A stretch of 64,000 bases of DNA from positions 124,001 through 188,000 of the forward strand of contig VXCM01000150.1 of NCBI GenBank assembly GCA_014773175.1. Direction: 5' to 3'. This DNA comes from Lucifuga dentata. Lineage: Eukaryota > Chordata > Actinopteri > Ophidiiformes > Bythitidae. A program made the translations under genes and the position numbers. Positions 26,880 through 38,566 of the stretch are shown one piece after another; positions within the stretch are counted from its first letter, which is position 1; every line of letters starts with the position of its first letter. The notes beneath the pieces are model-generated. The model searched no databases. It was not told where the DNA came from and saw only the letters and a list, made by a program, of their open reading frames with translations.

Positions 26880-27559
26880 TGAGCTTTTATGCATTTAACA
26901 CACATGCACACACACACACAGACACACATGCACACAAACCTCAACCACAAAACAAACCATGACGCACACAGCTGGGGACAGTAATTTTCATAGCCACTAA
27001 ATACCTGCTCTGTCTGTCTGTAAGGAGAACAGAAGGATGATGTACTGAAACATGTCCCTGTACCATCTTGGAAGAGTCTGTCACATCCCCAAGATACACA
27101 GAAATGTGTATATGCCCAGTCTGGTGTGTGTGTGTTTTTGTGTGGACCACAGACAGCTTCCAAGAACTGGCTGTATCCCAGCAGTCTGTTGTGTGTTGGC
27201 CTCAGCCAGCAAGTGGTCAGCTATTGCTGGCATGGAGAACAGCTGGCAAAGAACACACACCCAAACCTCCCACCCACCCACCCACNNNNNNNNNNNNNNN
27301 NNNNNNNNNNNNNNNNNNNNNNNNNNNNNNNNNNNNNNNNNNNNNNNNNNNNNNNNNNNNNNNNNNNNNNNNNNNNNNNNNNNNNNNNNNNNNNNNNNNN
27401 NNNNNNNNNNNNNNNNNNNNNNNNNNNNNNNNNNNNNNNNNNNNNNNNNNNNNNNNNNNNNNNNNNNNNNNNNNNNNNNNNNNNNNNNNNNNNNNNNNNN
27501 NNNNNNNNNNNNNNNNNNNNNNNNNNNNNNNNNNNNNNNNNNNNNNNNNNNNNNNNNNN

Positions 27560-27594
<35 letters not shown>

Positions 27595-30500
27595 CTCGCT
27601 TACACTCTGCAGTTGCAAACTCTCACTCACTAAATCATGCACCTACTTAGACTGCGGTGGCGGGTACAGGACGATGAACAGAGAGAAATGTTTTTTTGTG
27701 AAAACCAAGATGCCTAGTCATCCACAGTGGGACCATTTAGCATTTCTCACCATTATGCCAGCTGACAGGCCACACACACCATTTCTTTAAAGATGCTTTC
27801 CAGTGCTTAGTATTTCATGCAGAAAGAAATATGTTAAATAACTACATAATGGACTTCAAAAACCACGATGAGACACACTTATTAATCAAATGTTTCTCCT
27901 CGCAACGCAGCCACAATATAAAAATGTAATGAATCTCATCCAAATTGGGAATGCACCTAATTTATATGTCATTCCCTCATACAGCCAGAATGCATCCACT
28001 CATCCCAACAACATGCATCCTCCAAATCCTTCAGCCAAAACAGCACATTGATCTGAGCTGAAATGCTAGCAACAATAGACGTTACAGAGACGGATGGCCT
28101 TACTGGGAGTAGACATATAGTCATCATCGTGCTGTGAGATCATGTTGTGTGAATTTGGTGAGGAAAGTCAATCAGGAGTTGAAATAAGGTCAACGTTTTT
28201 GATGTTCAAATGATTTTGCATCCGTGTCTGATGAAATGGAGAAAATGGGAAAGGGTGGAGACAGAATGAGAGAACGAGAGACAGAATATCCCCACATCCA
28301 GACCATGTCCAAAACACCCTTGCTAGGAGATGAGGAACACCACAAGGAATTACAAGCTGGTTTCCTATGAGGTCTGACTTTCCATGATGGAAATATGTGA
28401 ATGATGGCTACATGACATGCCAAAACCAAGGAAGTATTACAGATGCTAGACAGATTTTTATTGATTATTAATCATATAATGATTTATGAGTGCAAATATT
28501 TAGTTTTTATTTATTTTCGTGCAGCTAATTAGTACTACTTAGGTATAGAAACACATAGATTCTTGACCTGTGTTGATGACTAAAGAATAAATTGAAATAA
28601 CTAATTTTGATTTTTTTTTTTTTTTTTTNTTTTTTTTTTTTTTTTGGATCAATACTGCAATAATATTGATGGAGGTTTATGATCTGCCTTCCTGAACCCA
28701 AAATTCTGCTTCACTGTTGTCTACCAACATTTACTTTGCCATTTTTAATTTATCAGACTCATCTACCAAAGTTCACACACTTGTTATTGCAATGGATTTC
28801 TACTCTGTTCTTTCAAATTGTGATTTTGATATAAAAATCATTCATTGTTCAGCCCTACTCCAGACAGCAGGAATGGACAGATGATGGACAGATTGTCAGA
28901 AACCCAACAGACAGAAAGACTGAGAGACAAATTCCATGAATGTTCCCGTGTGTCAGGGAGCCCAATGAGAAGCTGCTGAAAGAAATGAAAAACCCCAGAA
29001 GGAACACAGAGAGGGCATCATCCATCAAGGAGATCAGACCAGGAGCAGGAACAGCTGAGCTATTCCACAGCTCCCCACAGGTCAAAGGGCACCATCTGAC
29101 CTATATTTGAGCGCAACCAGGGATGTAACAGAGACATCAGTCATGTCCTAACACTGTAAAGGTCGTGGTCTCAGGGAGCTCACATCGGCTACAGTTTTGT
29201 TTTATCACTTTTCTCCAAGGAGAGGAAAATGGGAGATCTGGATGGGATAGGGAGTTAGATAAGTAACAAGAAGTAAGAAGTTAAAGAACAGTGGTATTCA
29301 TGGTGATGAAAAAGTAAGAGCAAGGCAAGGGCAAAAGAGCACAGGCCTGCAAGGAGATGAGAATGGGTAATAAAACAGAAAAATTGAATAATTCAAGGGT
29401 AAAAAAAAAAAAAAAAANAAAAAAAAAAAAAAAAAGAAAAAAGAATGGTATATACTATAACAGAGTTCTGTAGTTTTGGATAATCCCTCCAACAATGGAG
29501 TTTAACACACTTCCTCCAGTCCTTCATCATCCAGCTGCAGAGGGGAAACAGTGACTTTGCAGTGTAACAGCTGTAATATTAACAAGTTAACACGTTTGAC
29601 ACACTAAGTGTTCTGCCACCTTCTCACTTTATTGCTGAAATTTCACATTACCTCCTGAAAAGCACACCAAGCATTCAACTTCCATAAATTCCTTTTCCTG
29701 AGCTGCACAAGATCAAAGGTTACTGCTCCCATCAGACTTCACCAGGGAAGGTCCTGGCACTAATTCTTTCTAGATTAGGCTCCCCCATATGCAGACATTA
29801 CCCACAATCCCTCCTGTGAATATGATCATGCGTGCAGATAGGCACTGGGTGCTGCTGTGACAGAGAGGAAAGGGGGCAGGGGCCAATAGCAGGGAAATTA
29901 CCAACACATTTCTCCAAAACATGTTCCATTCCCTCATGTGTTAGCACAACTCTGCTGAAAGTAGAATGTAAATGTTGAGATGCACTTTACACAGCCAGTG
30001 CAAACCAGGCTGTCAAAAACATAGATAGGGTGTCAACAAACTATATTTGGAAAACATACTTTCCATTGGGAACTCATAAAAATTCAGGTTTTGTGGCAGC
30101 ACAGTTACACGGCTGCAAACTCTGAGATATCTTGCACCTTTCTCTTTCATCAGACAATCAAGGTTACAACCTAAAAGATAGAAAAACAAAAAGCAAATTC
30201 TTAGTGCATCAAGGGTTTTATGCAGCTCTCACACACACCAGGAACACTAGACTTTTCAATTCATAACCAACTCTGAAAACACTTTCCTGTAAACATTTAA
30301 CAACTACAGATCAGGACTGTTATCTACAGATAACAGTCCTCTTGCTTCATCGTTCCATGGTTAACCAGTTCAAACTACTGGATTACATCCAGATTTGTTA
30401 AGATTCCAGTACTCAACCTCAGGCATTTTGGGTGGAAGAAGGTAAGAAATCTGAGTAGATGTCAAGGTAATGTGGGCAGTGAAACACTCAGATCAGAAGA

Positions 30501-32670
30501 CAAAAATAGTGAATTTTCTGCTTGCTGTTCTGAAAGTGAATAATGGCAACAAAAGAAAAAGATAAAGCATCAAAAATGGTGTCACAGAAAAAGTTTCACG
30601 GTGAAACAGTGTGTAGAGGGAAAAGAGACAAACAGCTCTTCAGTTGATTCACACTAAACTCCAACTCTTGCCTTTACGTGTTCTCTCTCTGCATCTCAGA
30701 GGACCTCAGCGGCCTCTGATGTGGAGCCAGAACCTCATCAAACCAAAACCAGAGGTGATGTCATCTTCAGTGGGTAAGGCTGACCTCTCTTCCTCTGATA
30801 CAACAGCTGGACTAAAGCCCCTTTGAAGCAGTTCTGTGATACATAGAGCTGCATGTACAGATCGGCTGGCAAGGAGGAGTAAAGATACATCCACAAACAT
30901 ACAAATACACTGAATGCTATCATTAAAAAAAAACTTTGAGGAAAAGTTTTGACAGGGAATTATTTTTGACATGGAAACAATCCTAGAAGCAAAGAGATAA
31001 GGACCAAACTTGCTGTAAATCACTGGCTGAGGGTCTTTTAAACACTTAAGGGGGATTTGAAGAACCAGTGCTTAAATTGTTCTCCTATGGCTTCACTGTG
31101 AAGAACTTTTATTTGTAATAAAGTTGTACTTCATCTTGATCTTTGTACTTTATACCTACTCAGGCCAGAGAGAGCTTTACATATCTGAATTCATGGCTCT
31201 TTGTTTTCCTGAGGTTAAGCTTCACCAGGAGAAACCAGTCATTGTTTCAGCATTACTGTGTCCGGTCATGAAGCCTGATCTCAGCACATGTGTCACGTAT
31301 GTTACAAAGACCTGGTGGAAGAGTGTCATGCTCATTAATCTCAGTGGGGCCACTTTCCCACAGAAAGCTCTGCTCTGCCGCTGTCTGGGCAGCTTGGAGC
31401 AGCTGTAGTCCTGTGGGACAGAAACAACTGAGCTCTCAACACAATCTATTGGAAACAATCTTCTCTTCTCTTCTCTTCTCTTCTCTTCTCTTCTCTTCTC
31501 TTCTCTTCTCTTCTCTTCTCTTCTCTCCTGCTGTCTGTCTCCGTGAACATTGCTGCATGGCTGTCTTTGTCTCTGCCAAATTTAACACCTTGTTGTTTCT
31601 TGTGAGCTGCCCTCCATTTCTTCCATCACTTTCTGTAACCCCGCCACGCTGACCTCTGCCAGCTATCCCTCCATCCCTGCTCCCCTCCTCAGTGAGAACC
31701 AAACTGTTAGTGACATCAGCCTTGGTCTATGAGGTTTCCTTATTGAGGAGAACCTGGCCTTCTGTCTCTCCATATGGAGGTGATTTTCTTTGTGCTCTAT
31801 AGCCATTAGAATGTGCAAATGCATTTCAGTAAATGTTAAATAAACAGCCAGATTACTTCTTCACACTCCTGCAACCACTTTGGTCTCAAGTGAACCATAA
31901 TCTCTGGCATTACACACTCAGCAGATATAGCTATGTGCTAATCTTTGTGTGGAATAATATCTATGGCTGGGCAAATAATGGTTTCCAAAGGCTTTGTAAT
32001 AATGTCTATATTTATTCCATTAGTATTAATGGATGTTTTCTTTACTCTCTGTAAATCTTGCCTATCCAAGTGCAACAATGAATAATTTTGCAAAGTGGAA
32101 CAAGGTGCAGTAATTATGACCAATAAGCAAAGCTGTCATTGAGGTAACTGTTAATTTTGGATAAACTTGGACGGGCATGCCAGTGTTTTTCTGTGACAGT
32201 AATTGCTACAATGCCCAACCCACACTGTCAAATTTTGCTGGGTGACTAAATAGTTTTGATAGAAAACGATTAAAATAACTACGCTCTTTAAATAACTGTG
32301 TTTTAGCCAGTGCAGCAGAGTCCGGCTTACTTTGTATGTAAATGTATATAAACAGGAGTTTTAAGACCCTGAATTTGATGTCAACCTCCCACTCTGGTTC
32401 TTCTCAGTCAGGCTAATGTGGTGTCTTGCCCCTGGGTGGAAATTTTGGTCTTTACTGGGCTCAGAGTCTGCGGTCTGTGGTATGCAGGAGCAGTGCTGCC
32501 CATCACCGAAACCCTGAATACCTCCCACTTAACAAGCTGCTGTACTGGACGCTTGTCTGAGCGTCTTTCATTCATTTTACTGTAATAGCATGATGATATT
32601 TGGAGAGACAGGCCTAACTGCCCTGGTACAGTGCATAGCTAACAGAGTTATATAGGTGTGTGCACACACA

Positions 32671-32733
<63 letters not shown>

Positions 32734-32734
32734 N

Positions 32735-32777
<43 letters not shown>

Positions 32778-34156
32778 GGAGAGAGATGGTGAATCTAATC
32801 CTCCTTCCATGCACAAAAGTTTCTTGAATGCATGGCTGTAAAGGAAAAGGTGCAAAACCAGAGCAAAGGATCCCTTTCAACTCTTGTTTTACTGCAGTCC
32901 ATATTCCCAACATTCAGTCTTAATCCAACACAACTCTTCAAGCATATCAAAAGGCCAACTGCTGACAGTATGAATCTATCAGCTCAAATACACACCATCA
33001 AATACAGAAAAGCACTGATGTGGGTAAAGCTGTGTACTACTAAGAAGATACAGATGGGTAACACAAGGTCCTTATTTTAGTCCTTGAGAGAGTTAATCAC
33101 AAACTAATTTCTCTTCTACAAACTTCCTCATCAATTTCTTGTGAAAGTATCATGAAGTGAAATGACAGGAGGAAAATGTAAATGTTGAGGCGGGAGGATA
33201 AAAGACACTCACCTTCACGACACTCTTCTCCTACAAACCCTGGACAGCATCTCCACTCCAGTGCTGTGACTTGCCTGTAGGTTACTTTGTATGATGGCCT
33301 GATCAGGGTCCTGTAGCTGGATATAATATAACACATGGTAAGTGATGATATGGAGACAGACACAGAAGAACACACACACAAACACACAGATATGTTGGAC
33401 TGCTACTATACATGACTGACTCCTGTTTAGCAAAGCAGCACCACTATCACAGTCCAAGCAAAGGTTGATTTACAGAGGTGATGTGGAGATAAAGGTTGGT
33501 TTCAGTGATCTATAGCAGAGTAATATTGAGGACTTTAAAGGTACCTGATGAGTTTGGCACAGGGTCCAGGCCATCGGCAGCCCTGGAACACTCTCTGTAC
33601 TGTGGTTTCTGTCCCATTGTGCACCTGGCAGGTTACTGTCTTAGAAACAGTATATTGACACCAATTCCTAATAAACAAAATGAGAGAGTTCACATTAATC
33701 AGTCCTACAGCACAAAGTTTATATGGTATCACACCTTTTTTTCTATTTTTCACAAAATAGTGTGAAAAAACAACACTAACCCATGTGTATAAACGATCAC
33801 ACAGCTTTAGCAGAGCATCACCAGCAAAGTTGTAACTCACGACAAGCCATCAGGATTCGTACATTTTCACAGCACCTACAGTGAAATGCTGAGTGCACTG
33901 CGCTCACCTGAGCTGGTTTTGGGAGCCGGTACCCGGTGGACCGGAGCTGCCGCTCTGCTCCGATTTGATGCGCTGTCGTTGCAGAGTGACAGCTGGAAAG
34001 TGATAAACAACNGCTGCCGCTCTGCTCCGATTTGATGCGCTGTCGTTGCAGAGTGACAGCTGGAAAGTGATAAACAACCCCTGTTTGCACCGATGGAGAA
34101 AATAAACTTATCCACATGCAGAGCGCGTAGAGGAGCGATACTGCCATCGTGTCCAT
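16969..34156 (-). CDS. col26a1: Collagen type XXVI alpha 1 chain (EMI domain collagen)
   Basis: Secreted matrix collagen with an N-terminal EMI domain. All 14 coding exons were found, in transcription order: 34156-33908, 33667-33545, 33316-33213, 23984-23923, 23792-23666, 23196-23098, 23000-22884, 19288-19205, 18580-18528, 18025-17963, 17546-17511, 17429-17385, 17303-17219, 17096-16969. Phases agree throughout. After removing the false duplicate around N 34012 the sum is 1308 bases, or 435 residues, close to human COL26A1. Exon 1 encodes a signal peptide. Exons 2-3 form the EMI domain (NWCQYTVSKTVTCQ, GCRWPGPC, EWRCCPGF). Exon 4 has ECMNCT. Exons 6-12 carry two Gly-X-Y blocks split by a non-collagen stretch around DVFQVHNQ. 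Exon 13 has QQLREALKILAERVLILEHM, near identical to COL26A1 and unlike EMID1. Intron 3 is about 9.2 kb and holds the N gap. It is convergent with myl10 as in human. Confidence 0.95.
19902..19941. repeat. (CA)n microsatellite
   Basis: A pure CA tract in col26a1 intron 7, between exon 7 (22884) and exon 8 (19288). Confidence 0.95.
23233..23555. mobile_element. ANGEL-like inverted-repeat MITE
   Basis: A 323-bp element in col26a1 intron 5. The left end reads GTAAAGGAACAGTTCA and the reverse complement of the right end reads GTAAAGGAATAGTTCA, 15 of 16 identical. The interior has no coding capacity. The ends match the AAAGG-ATAGTTCACC type termini of ANGEL-like short inverted-repeat elements of teleosts. 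The family assignment rests on memory of that terminus. Confidence 0.7.
24270..24480. repeat. (CT)n and (CA)n microsatellites
   Basis: Two tracts in col26a1 intron 3: CT then CA at about 24270-24308, and a pure CA tract at about 24446-24480. Confidence 0.9.
26800..26880. repeat. (CT)n microsatellite with single N
   Basis: A long CT tract interrupted by an N at 26831 with CT repeats on both sides, in col26a1 intron 3. Its true length is uncertain. Confidence 0.9.
27286..27559. other. Assembly gap (274 N)
   Basis: A run of N flanked by CCCA repeats on the left and a CA tract on the right, inside col26a1 intron 3. The missing sequence is probably microsatellite. Long reading frames crossing it are meaningless. 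Confidence 0.98.
28612..28645. repeat. Poly-T tract with single N
   Basis: A T homopolymer with an N at 28629, in col26a1 intron 3. A matching poly-A tract with an N at 29418 lies at 29401-29435. Both fit the contig-junction pattern. Confidence 0.85.
30313..30340. repeat. Perfect 13-bp hairpin
   Basis: AGGACTGTTATCT is followed, after a 2-base AC spacer, by its exact reverse complement AGATAACAGTCCT. It lies in col26a1 intron 3 and has no obvious mobile-element context. Confidence 0.85.
31458..31526. repeat. (TTCTC)n pentanucleotide microsatellite
   Basis: About 13 near-perfect copies of TTCTC in col26a1 intron 3. The strand asymmetry (all pyrimidine on the plus strand) could favour triplex or slippage; that is inference. 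Confidence 0.95.
32670..32774. repeat. Compound (CT)n-(CA)n microsatellite
   Basis: A CT tract runs into a CA tract with a single N at 32734, exactly at the change of repeat unit, in col26a1 intron 3. Confidence 0.9.
33946..34078. repeat. False tandem duplicate around N 34012
   Basis: Bases 33946-34011 recur exactly at 34013-34078 with one N between, inside col26a1 exon 1. Only the single-copy version gives an exon phase (ending in two bases, AG) that joins exon 2 as Arg-Asn-Trp-Cys. This is an assembly artefact. Confidence 0.9.
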
Positions 34157-34786
34157 CTGACGAGGAATTCTTTGGTGACGAATGTTGAATGTCAAAAGAA
34201 AATCCTGAAGTTATAAATCCTTCTCTGGTATCTGATGAGGACTATAGGGAAGGGAAGCTTACTCAAATCCCACTGCAAATGTTAATGATTTGGTCATTTT
34301 GTCTGCAACAAGAGAAACAAACTGGTCCTCTCAACAGCCGAAAATGAATGACACACAGCCTCTTCCTATAGAATAATGCGGTTTGACATCATGCCGAGGG
34401 TTGAGGAGTCAAATATCCACTCTGTGTAAAAGGCGCACTGACGGCTGGAGACGGAGTGCGTAAAAACGCATCTGGTCCCGATCGAAAAACCACAAGCCAG
34501 CAGTTTTCATACAGGAACTGTAATGTAAATGTCATGGTCAATTGTGCGTTTATTGTTACCATAATGAACTTCAACGTTATTGTCTGCTATGATACGTCAC
34601 GTGTCGTTATGCATGGTCATTTAAAGCGAGGGTGCGAGTTTAACCTTACTTGAGTTGATAGTATCTGATATGATATCATTATAACAGAACTTACATTATA
34701 ACAGGAACTTACAGATTTATCTTTATTCTTTGTTATTTTTATGATAAAGTCAGGGGTACAAAGACAGAAATGAACGACAACATTCT

Positions 34787-34870
34787 GATAAGATAAGATA
34801 AGATAAGATAAGATAAGATAAGATGTACTGTATTGTACCAAAGGGAAACTTGTCTTGGGCTCAGATGTGC
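34787..34870 (+). repeat. (GATAA)n with retroposon-like tail
   Basis: About seven GATAA units at 34787-34824 are followed by GTACTGTATTGTACCAAAGGG and AAACTTGTCTTGGG. Fish LINE 3' tails often have this layout (AAGATAAGATA, then a TTTATTGATCCC-like and AAATTGTCTTGG-like segment). It is probably a short truncated copy; the family was not determined. Confidence 0.5.
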
Positions 34871-35390
34871 AAACTGCATACAGTACATACCACATAAAGT
34901 GCATACAACATAGTGCATAAAACATCCACCACAACATACATACAGCAAGATCTCGGCACAGCCGATTCTTCCAGTCACCTGACAGAATGATAATTAGCAG
35001 TTTTATGAAGTCACAGTTCATTTCTTTCCTTCTGGAGACTGAACTAACCTATGGGACTCTATCATCAACTGAGTACCGTAATCTATAACAGGGTAATAAA
35101 TATTTTTATGCCCTCAAACAGATAAGACAACACAAGCATTTAGCGACCAGTGTCAGTTTGTGAAGCTTTTGTGAGTAGATATGAAGTTATTATGGAAGCC
35201 TATTTCCGCCACTTGTAAAAAAAAAAAAAAATAATAATTCCACTACGAAACTTTATTGTGTGTGAATATATGTTTTTCCTTATAATTATTAAATATGAAG
35301 TCAGAATTAGAGAAAATTTCTCATAATTATAATATAGTGTTTCATAAATATGACTTGTATCTTGTAATTAGGCTACTATTTCATATTAGG

Positions 35391-35958
35391 TTAAAGGACC
35401 ATACTGGGAATTTTGCATGTTTGAGACAAATAATATAACCTGCATATACGTTAAATTAATGCCAAAACATACTGGAGCTGTAAGTATTAGAATTGTTTTT
35501 CCTACCGTCCATACTGCCATTGTTTTCAGTTAATTCCAGTAAGCTATAAAAATCAACTTGTAGAGACTTGAAATGTGCTTAAGATAAATGCAAACAAGAT
35601 GTCTACTAAACTGTTTTTGTCAAAGTTACTTAATTTAACCGATTCAACACAGAGCTACACCCGAGAAAATGTATGTCTCCAGGGAAATATAGTCCCAGGA
35701 GAAGACTGCCTTTAACAAGTAATTAAAATGACCATGCCTTCTACAATCATGCCTAAGTGTCATCAGGCCAAACACTGAATTTTAAGGTGGGTGTATTGTT
35801 CGAAAATTAGATTTTGAAAGATTACTGGTAGCGGATTTGCCAAAATAACACAAAAACTAAAATAGGGCTTTATGTTTTGGAAAATATTTGATAGTAACGT
35901 ATATGTGGGTAGTATTTGTTGGGCTCAAACATGCAAATTCATTGGTGTGATCCTTTAA
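35391..35958. mobile_element. Inverted-repeat element flanked by TTAA
   Basis: A 568-bp segment whose 35-base ends are inverted copies, 27 of 35 positions identical. Both begin TTAAAGGA and share the inner block TTTGCATGTTTGAG. There is no coding capacity, so it is a non-autonomous DNA element (MITE). TTAA at both ends may be either part of the terminus or a TTAA target duplication. Confidence 0.75.
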
Positions 35959-36205
35959 GATAAACTTCCTTATAATTATGAATTACTTAGAAATGATTCA
36001 CATAAACTATAATAAGAGAAAAAACACATAGTATTAAAAAGATGTTTTACTTGTGACGTAAATGAGATTCCATAACTTATACAGAGCAGCTGCATAAAGG
36101 AGATAAATAAAATTGAAATCAAAATATCCATTCCTTTATTTAGAAGGTCCCATTGAGTGTCACAGATCTACTGTGGAGAGTATAGACTGTGGATAGTGTG
36201 TGAGG

Positions 36206-36224
36206 TGCTGCCCCCTGCTGACCA
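36206..36224 (+). promoter_or_regulatory. CTCF-like motif upstream of srprb
   Basis: The bases around GCTGCCCCCTGCTGACCA differ at two core positions from the reverse CTCF consensus GCCCCCTGGTGGCCA. The site lies about 90 bases before the srprb start codon. Binding is inferred only. Confidence 0.25.
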
Positions 36225-36313
36225 TCCAGACGCTGTACAAGCATTAAAGGAAGGAGACGTGTCCCACGTTGAGGTTAGCATGAGCGGACAGAGAGGCTCA
36301 CAGCGCCGATACA

Positions 36314-38566
36314 ATGGCAGAGAACGCAGACGTAGAAATGGCAGAAAACCCATTTGAACCCTTCATTGAATCCCTGATTGATCAAATTGAACACCAAAAG
36401 CCCATATTTCTGATCGGAGTCATCGTTGCTTTGGCGGTGGTTGTCATCACAGTTGGTAAGAAATCTGACACTAGTAACTCTGTTGAAGTTAGCTAACATA
36501 GAGCTAGCCTTGGTAGCCAGGCCAGGTGGTTAACTTAAGTTAGCTCCAAACCCTCAGCGTGTTTTTGGACAGCATGTTTCCCAACAGAACATTCACCTTT
36601 GTCATTAATAGCTGCTGTTACGTTTAATAAAGGCATTAGCTTTGGCCACATGTGTGTGAGACGCTAGCGGATTTAGCAAGCAAGCTAACGTCAACAGCTG
36701 CCTGTCGCGTTTCATTGAATTTAGCGAAACGGTCTAATTTAGTGAAATACATTGTGTTTGGTATATTTGTTGTTCAACGTTAGAGGTCTGTAAACTAAAT
36801 AAATCACAGACCAGATTTTCTGCTTTCTCTTTCCAGTTTTTCTGAAGTACTTTCTCACCAGTAAAACTGTCCGAAGTGCTGTGCTGCTGGTCGGACTGTG
36901 TGACTCCGGGAAAACGCTTCTCTTTAGCCGTGTGAGTTTGCATAAAACACGCTAATGTTAGCATCGCCACGTTAGCTGATACGCAGCTAATATGACAATG
37001 ATACATGGTTAACCCGCTTTTTAACGATTGTGTGTTTTGGCAGATGCTATCAGGAAAGTTTAAGAGAACACAGACCTCCATCACTGACAATAGTGCTCCA
37101 TACAAAGCCAGAAACGACAGGGTACGGAAAATTATGAAAATGTGTGAATCATAGTTTTTATAGAGCATGGTTTACATTTTGACCTACATTAATCACGTGT
37201 ATCCAGGGCAGCATCTGGACCCTGATAGACCTGCCAGGACATGACAGTCTTCGGTCTCAGTACCTGGAGAAGTTCAAGTCTGCAGCCAGGTGAGAACAGA
37301 ATAACCTGTCTGAATAATATATGTAAATGTCTGTCTGTTAGTGAGCTAAGGTTAATCCCGAAAATCCAGGAATAATCCTCAACAGTTGGAAATAAGTCCC
37401 AAAAGTCAGGAATAAACCTGACAAGCCAGAGATCAGGAAGCCAAAGCCAGGAATATTCCAGAAAAGTAAGATAATTTCTAACTTGTCTGGGTTAAGCTCA
37501 CCTGATTGTATTTACTTTTGTCCTACGTCTTTCCCATCTTTATTTCCCATCTTTTCTTTCATCATTACATTTTCATTGCTCACACTCCTCTCTCCACCTC
37601 TGCAGAGCGATTGTGTTTGTAGTGGATAGTGCCAAGTTCCAGAAGGAAGTCAGAGATGTGGCAGAGTTCCTTTACGTCTTGTTGACCGATGCTGTGATCA
37701 CCAGAAATATTCCAACTCTCTTGGTGGCATGCAACAAGCAGGGTAAAACAGCTCTAACAAAACTACCGTCAGCACCTTGAGAGTGACACTAGACTATATT
37801 CAACCTCCAGATAAAACTGCTTGTTCATTGACTGCACAGTTTAGGAGTGAAGTAATGATTTTCATTATAAATTGGTGGGGGTTTTTAATATATAAAAAGG
37901 CAAAAATAACAAATTTACATCTCAAGATACCAAAGCGATGTCTTCCGTTCCTTATTTTGTCATACCAACAGCAAAAAAAACCCTAAAATCATTCAGTTTA
38001 TAATGATGTGGAATGGAAAAAAAATTACAATTTAAGATTTAAATGATTAATCTGTTATTATGTTTGTAATATTTTGTAGATATTACCATGGCAAAATCAG
38101 CCAAACTGATTCAACAGCAGCTGGAAAAGGAATTGTGAGTAACTCCATTATTTTTCTGTCTATTTTTGGACAGATGTAGTATGATTATTGTGATTTCCAT
38201 TAATTTTGCCTAATCTGATTTCCATTAAGATTTTATTTAAGTTAATTTCCAGTAACCCCTTCTAGTTATTTCATCAAGTTTACATGGTAGCATTTCAAGA
38301 CTGTAGTGAATCAGCAAATGGCGATTCTTGAAGCATGTCTCTTGTTTTGTCTTAGGAACACCCTGCGAGTGACACGCTCAGCAGCACTGAGCTCTCAGGA
38401 TGGCTCGGTGGGTGGCAGCATGTATCTGGGGAAGAAAGGAAAGGATTTTGAGTTCAGCCAGCTGCCCGTGAAGGTGGAGTTTGTGGAGTGCAGCGCTCGC
38501 GGCAGCAATGGCGAGGAGAGAGACGCAGACATTGAGAGGCTGGAGAAAAGCTTGGCTCAACTTTAG
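36314..38566 (+). CDS. srprb: Signal recognition particle receptor subunit beta
   Basis: ER membrane GTPase that anchors SRP receptor alpha and helps dock ribosome-nascent chain complexes. Seven exons: 36314-36455, 36837-36931, 37044-37121, 37207-37289, 37606-37742, 38080-38134, 38356-38566. All have GT-AG borders with consistent phases, summing to 801 bases (266 residues; human has 271). A membrane segment spans about residues 31-54 (IFLIGVIVALAVVVITV and following). GTPase motifs are visible: P-loop GLCDSGKT near residue 67, TSITD, G3 DLPGHDSL, G4 NKQD split across exons 5 and 6, and CSARG near the end. KSAKLIQQQLEKEL and FEFSQLPVKVEF match human SRPRB closely. Its 3' end converges on wdr53. 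Confidence 0.96.

Larger units (their letters stand above)
34157..36313. other. Intergenic between col26a1 and srprb
   Basis: This holds the two divergent promoters. It also contains a GATAA microsatellite with a retroposon-like tail (34787-34870) and a 568-bp inverted-repeat element (35391-35958). Gene content on the two sides corresponds to different human chromosomes (7q22 and 3q). No exon was recognised. Confidence 0.55.

Noticed and set aside
27052..27790. Several long ORFs (up to 240 codons) across 27.05-27.79 kb on both strands
   Set aside because: They are open only because they cross the N gap and CA repeats; no family resemblance and no splice logic.
32670..32774. CRISPR-like regularity in simple tandem arrays
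   Set aside because: Dinucleotide and pentanucleotide microsatellites without spacers, in a vertebrate genome.
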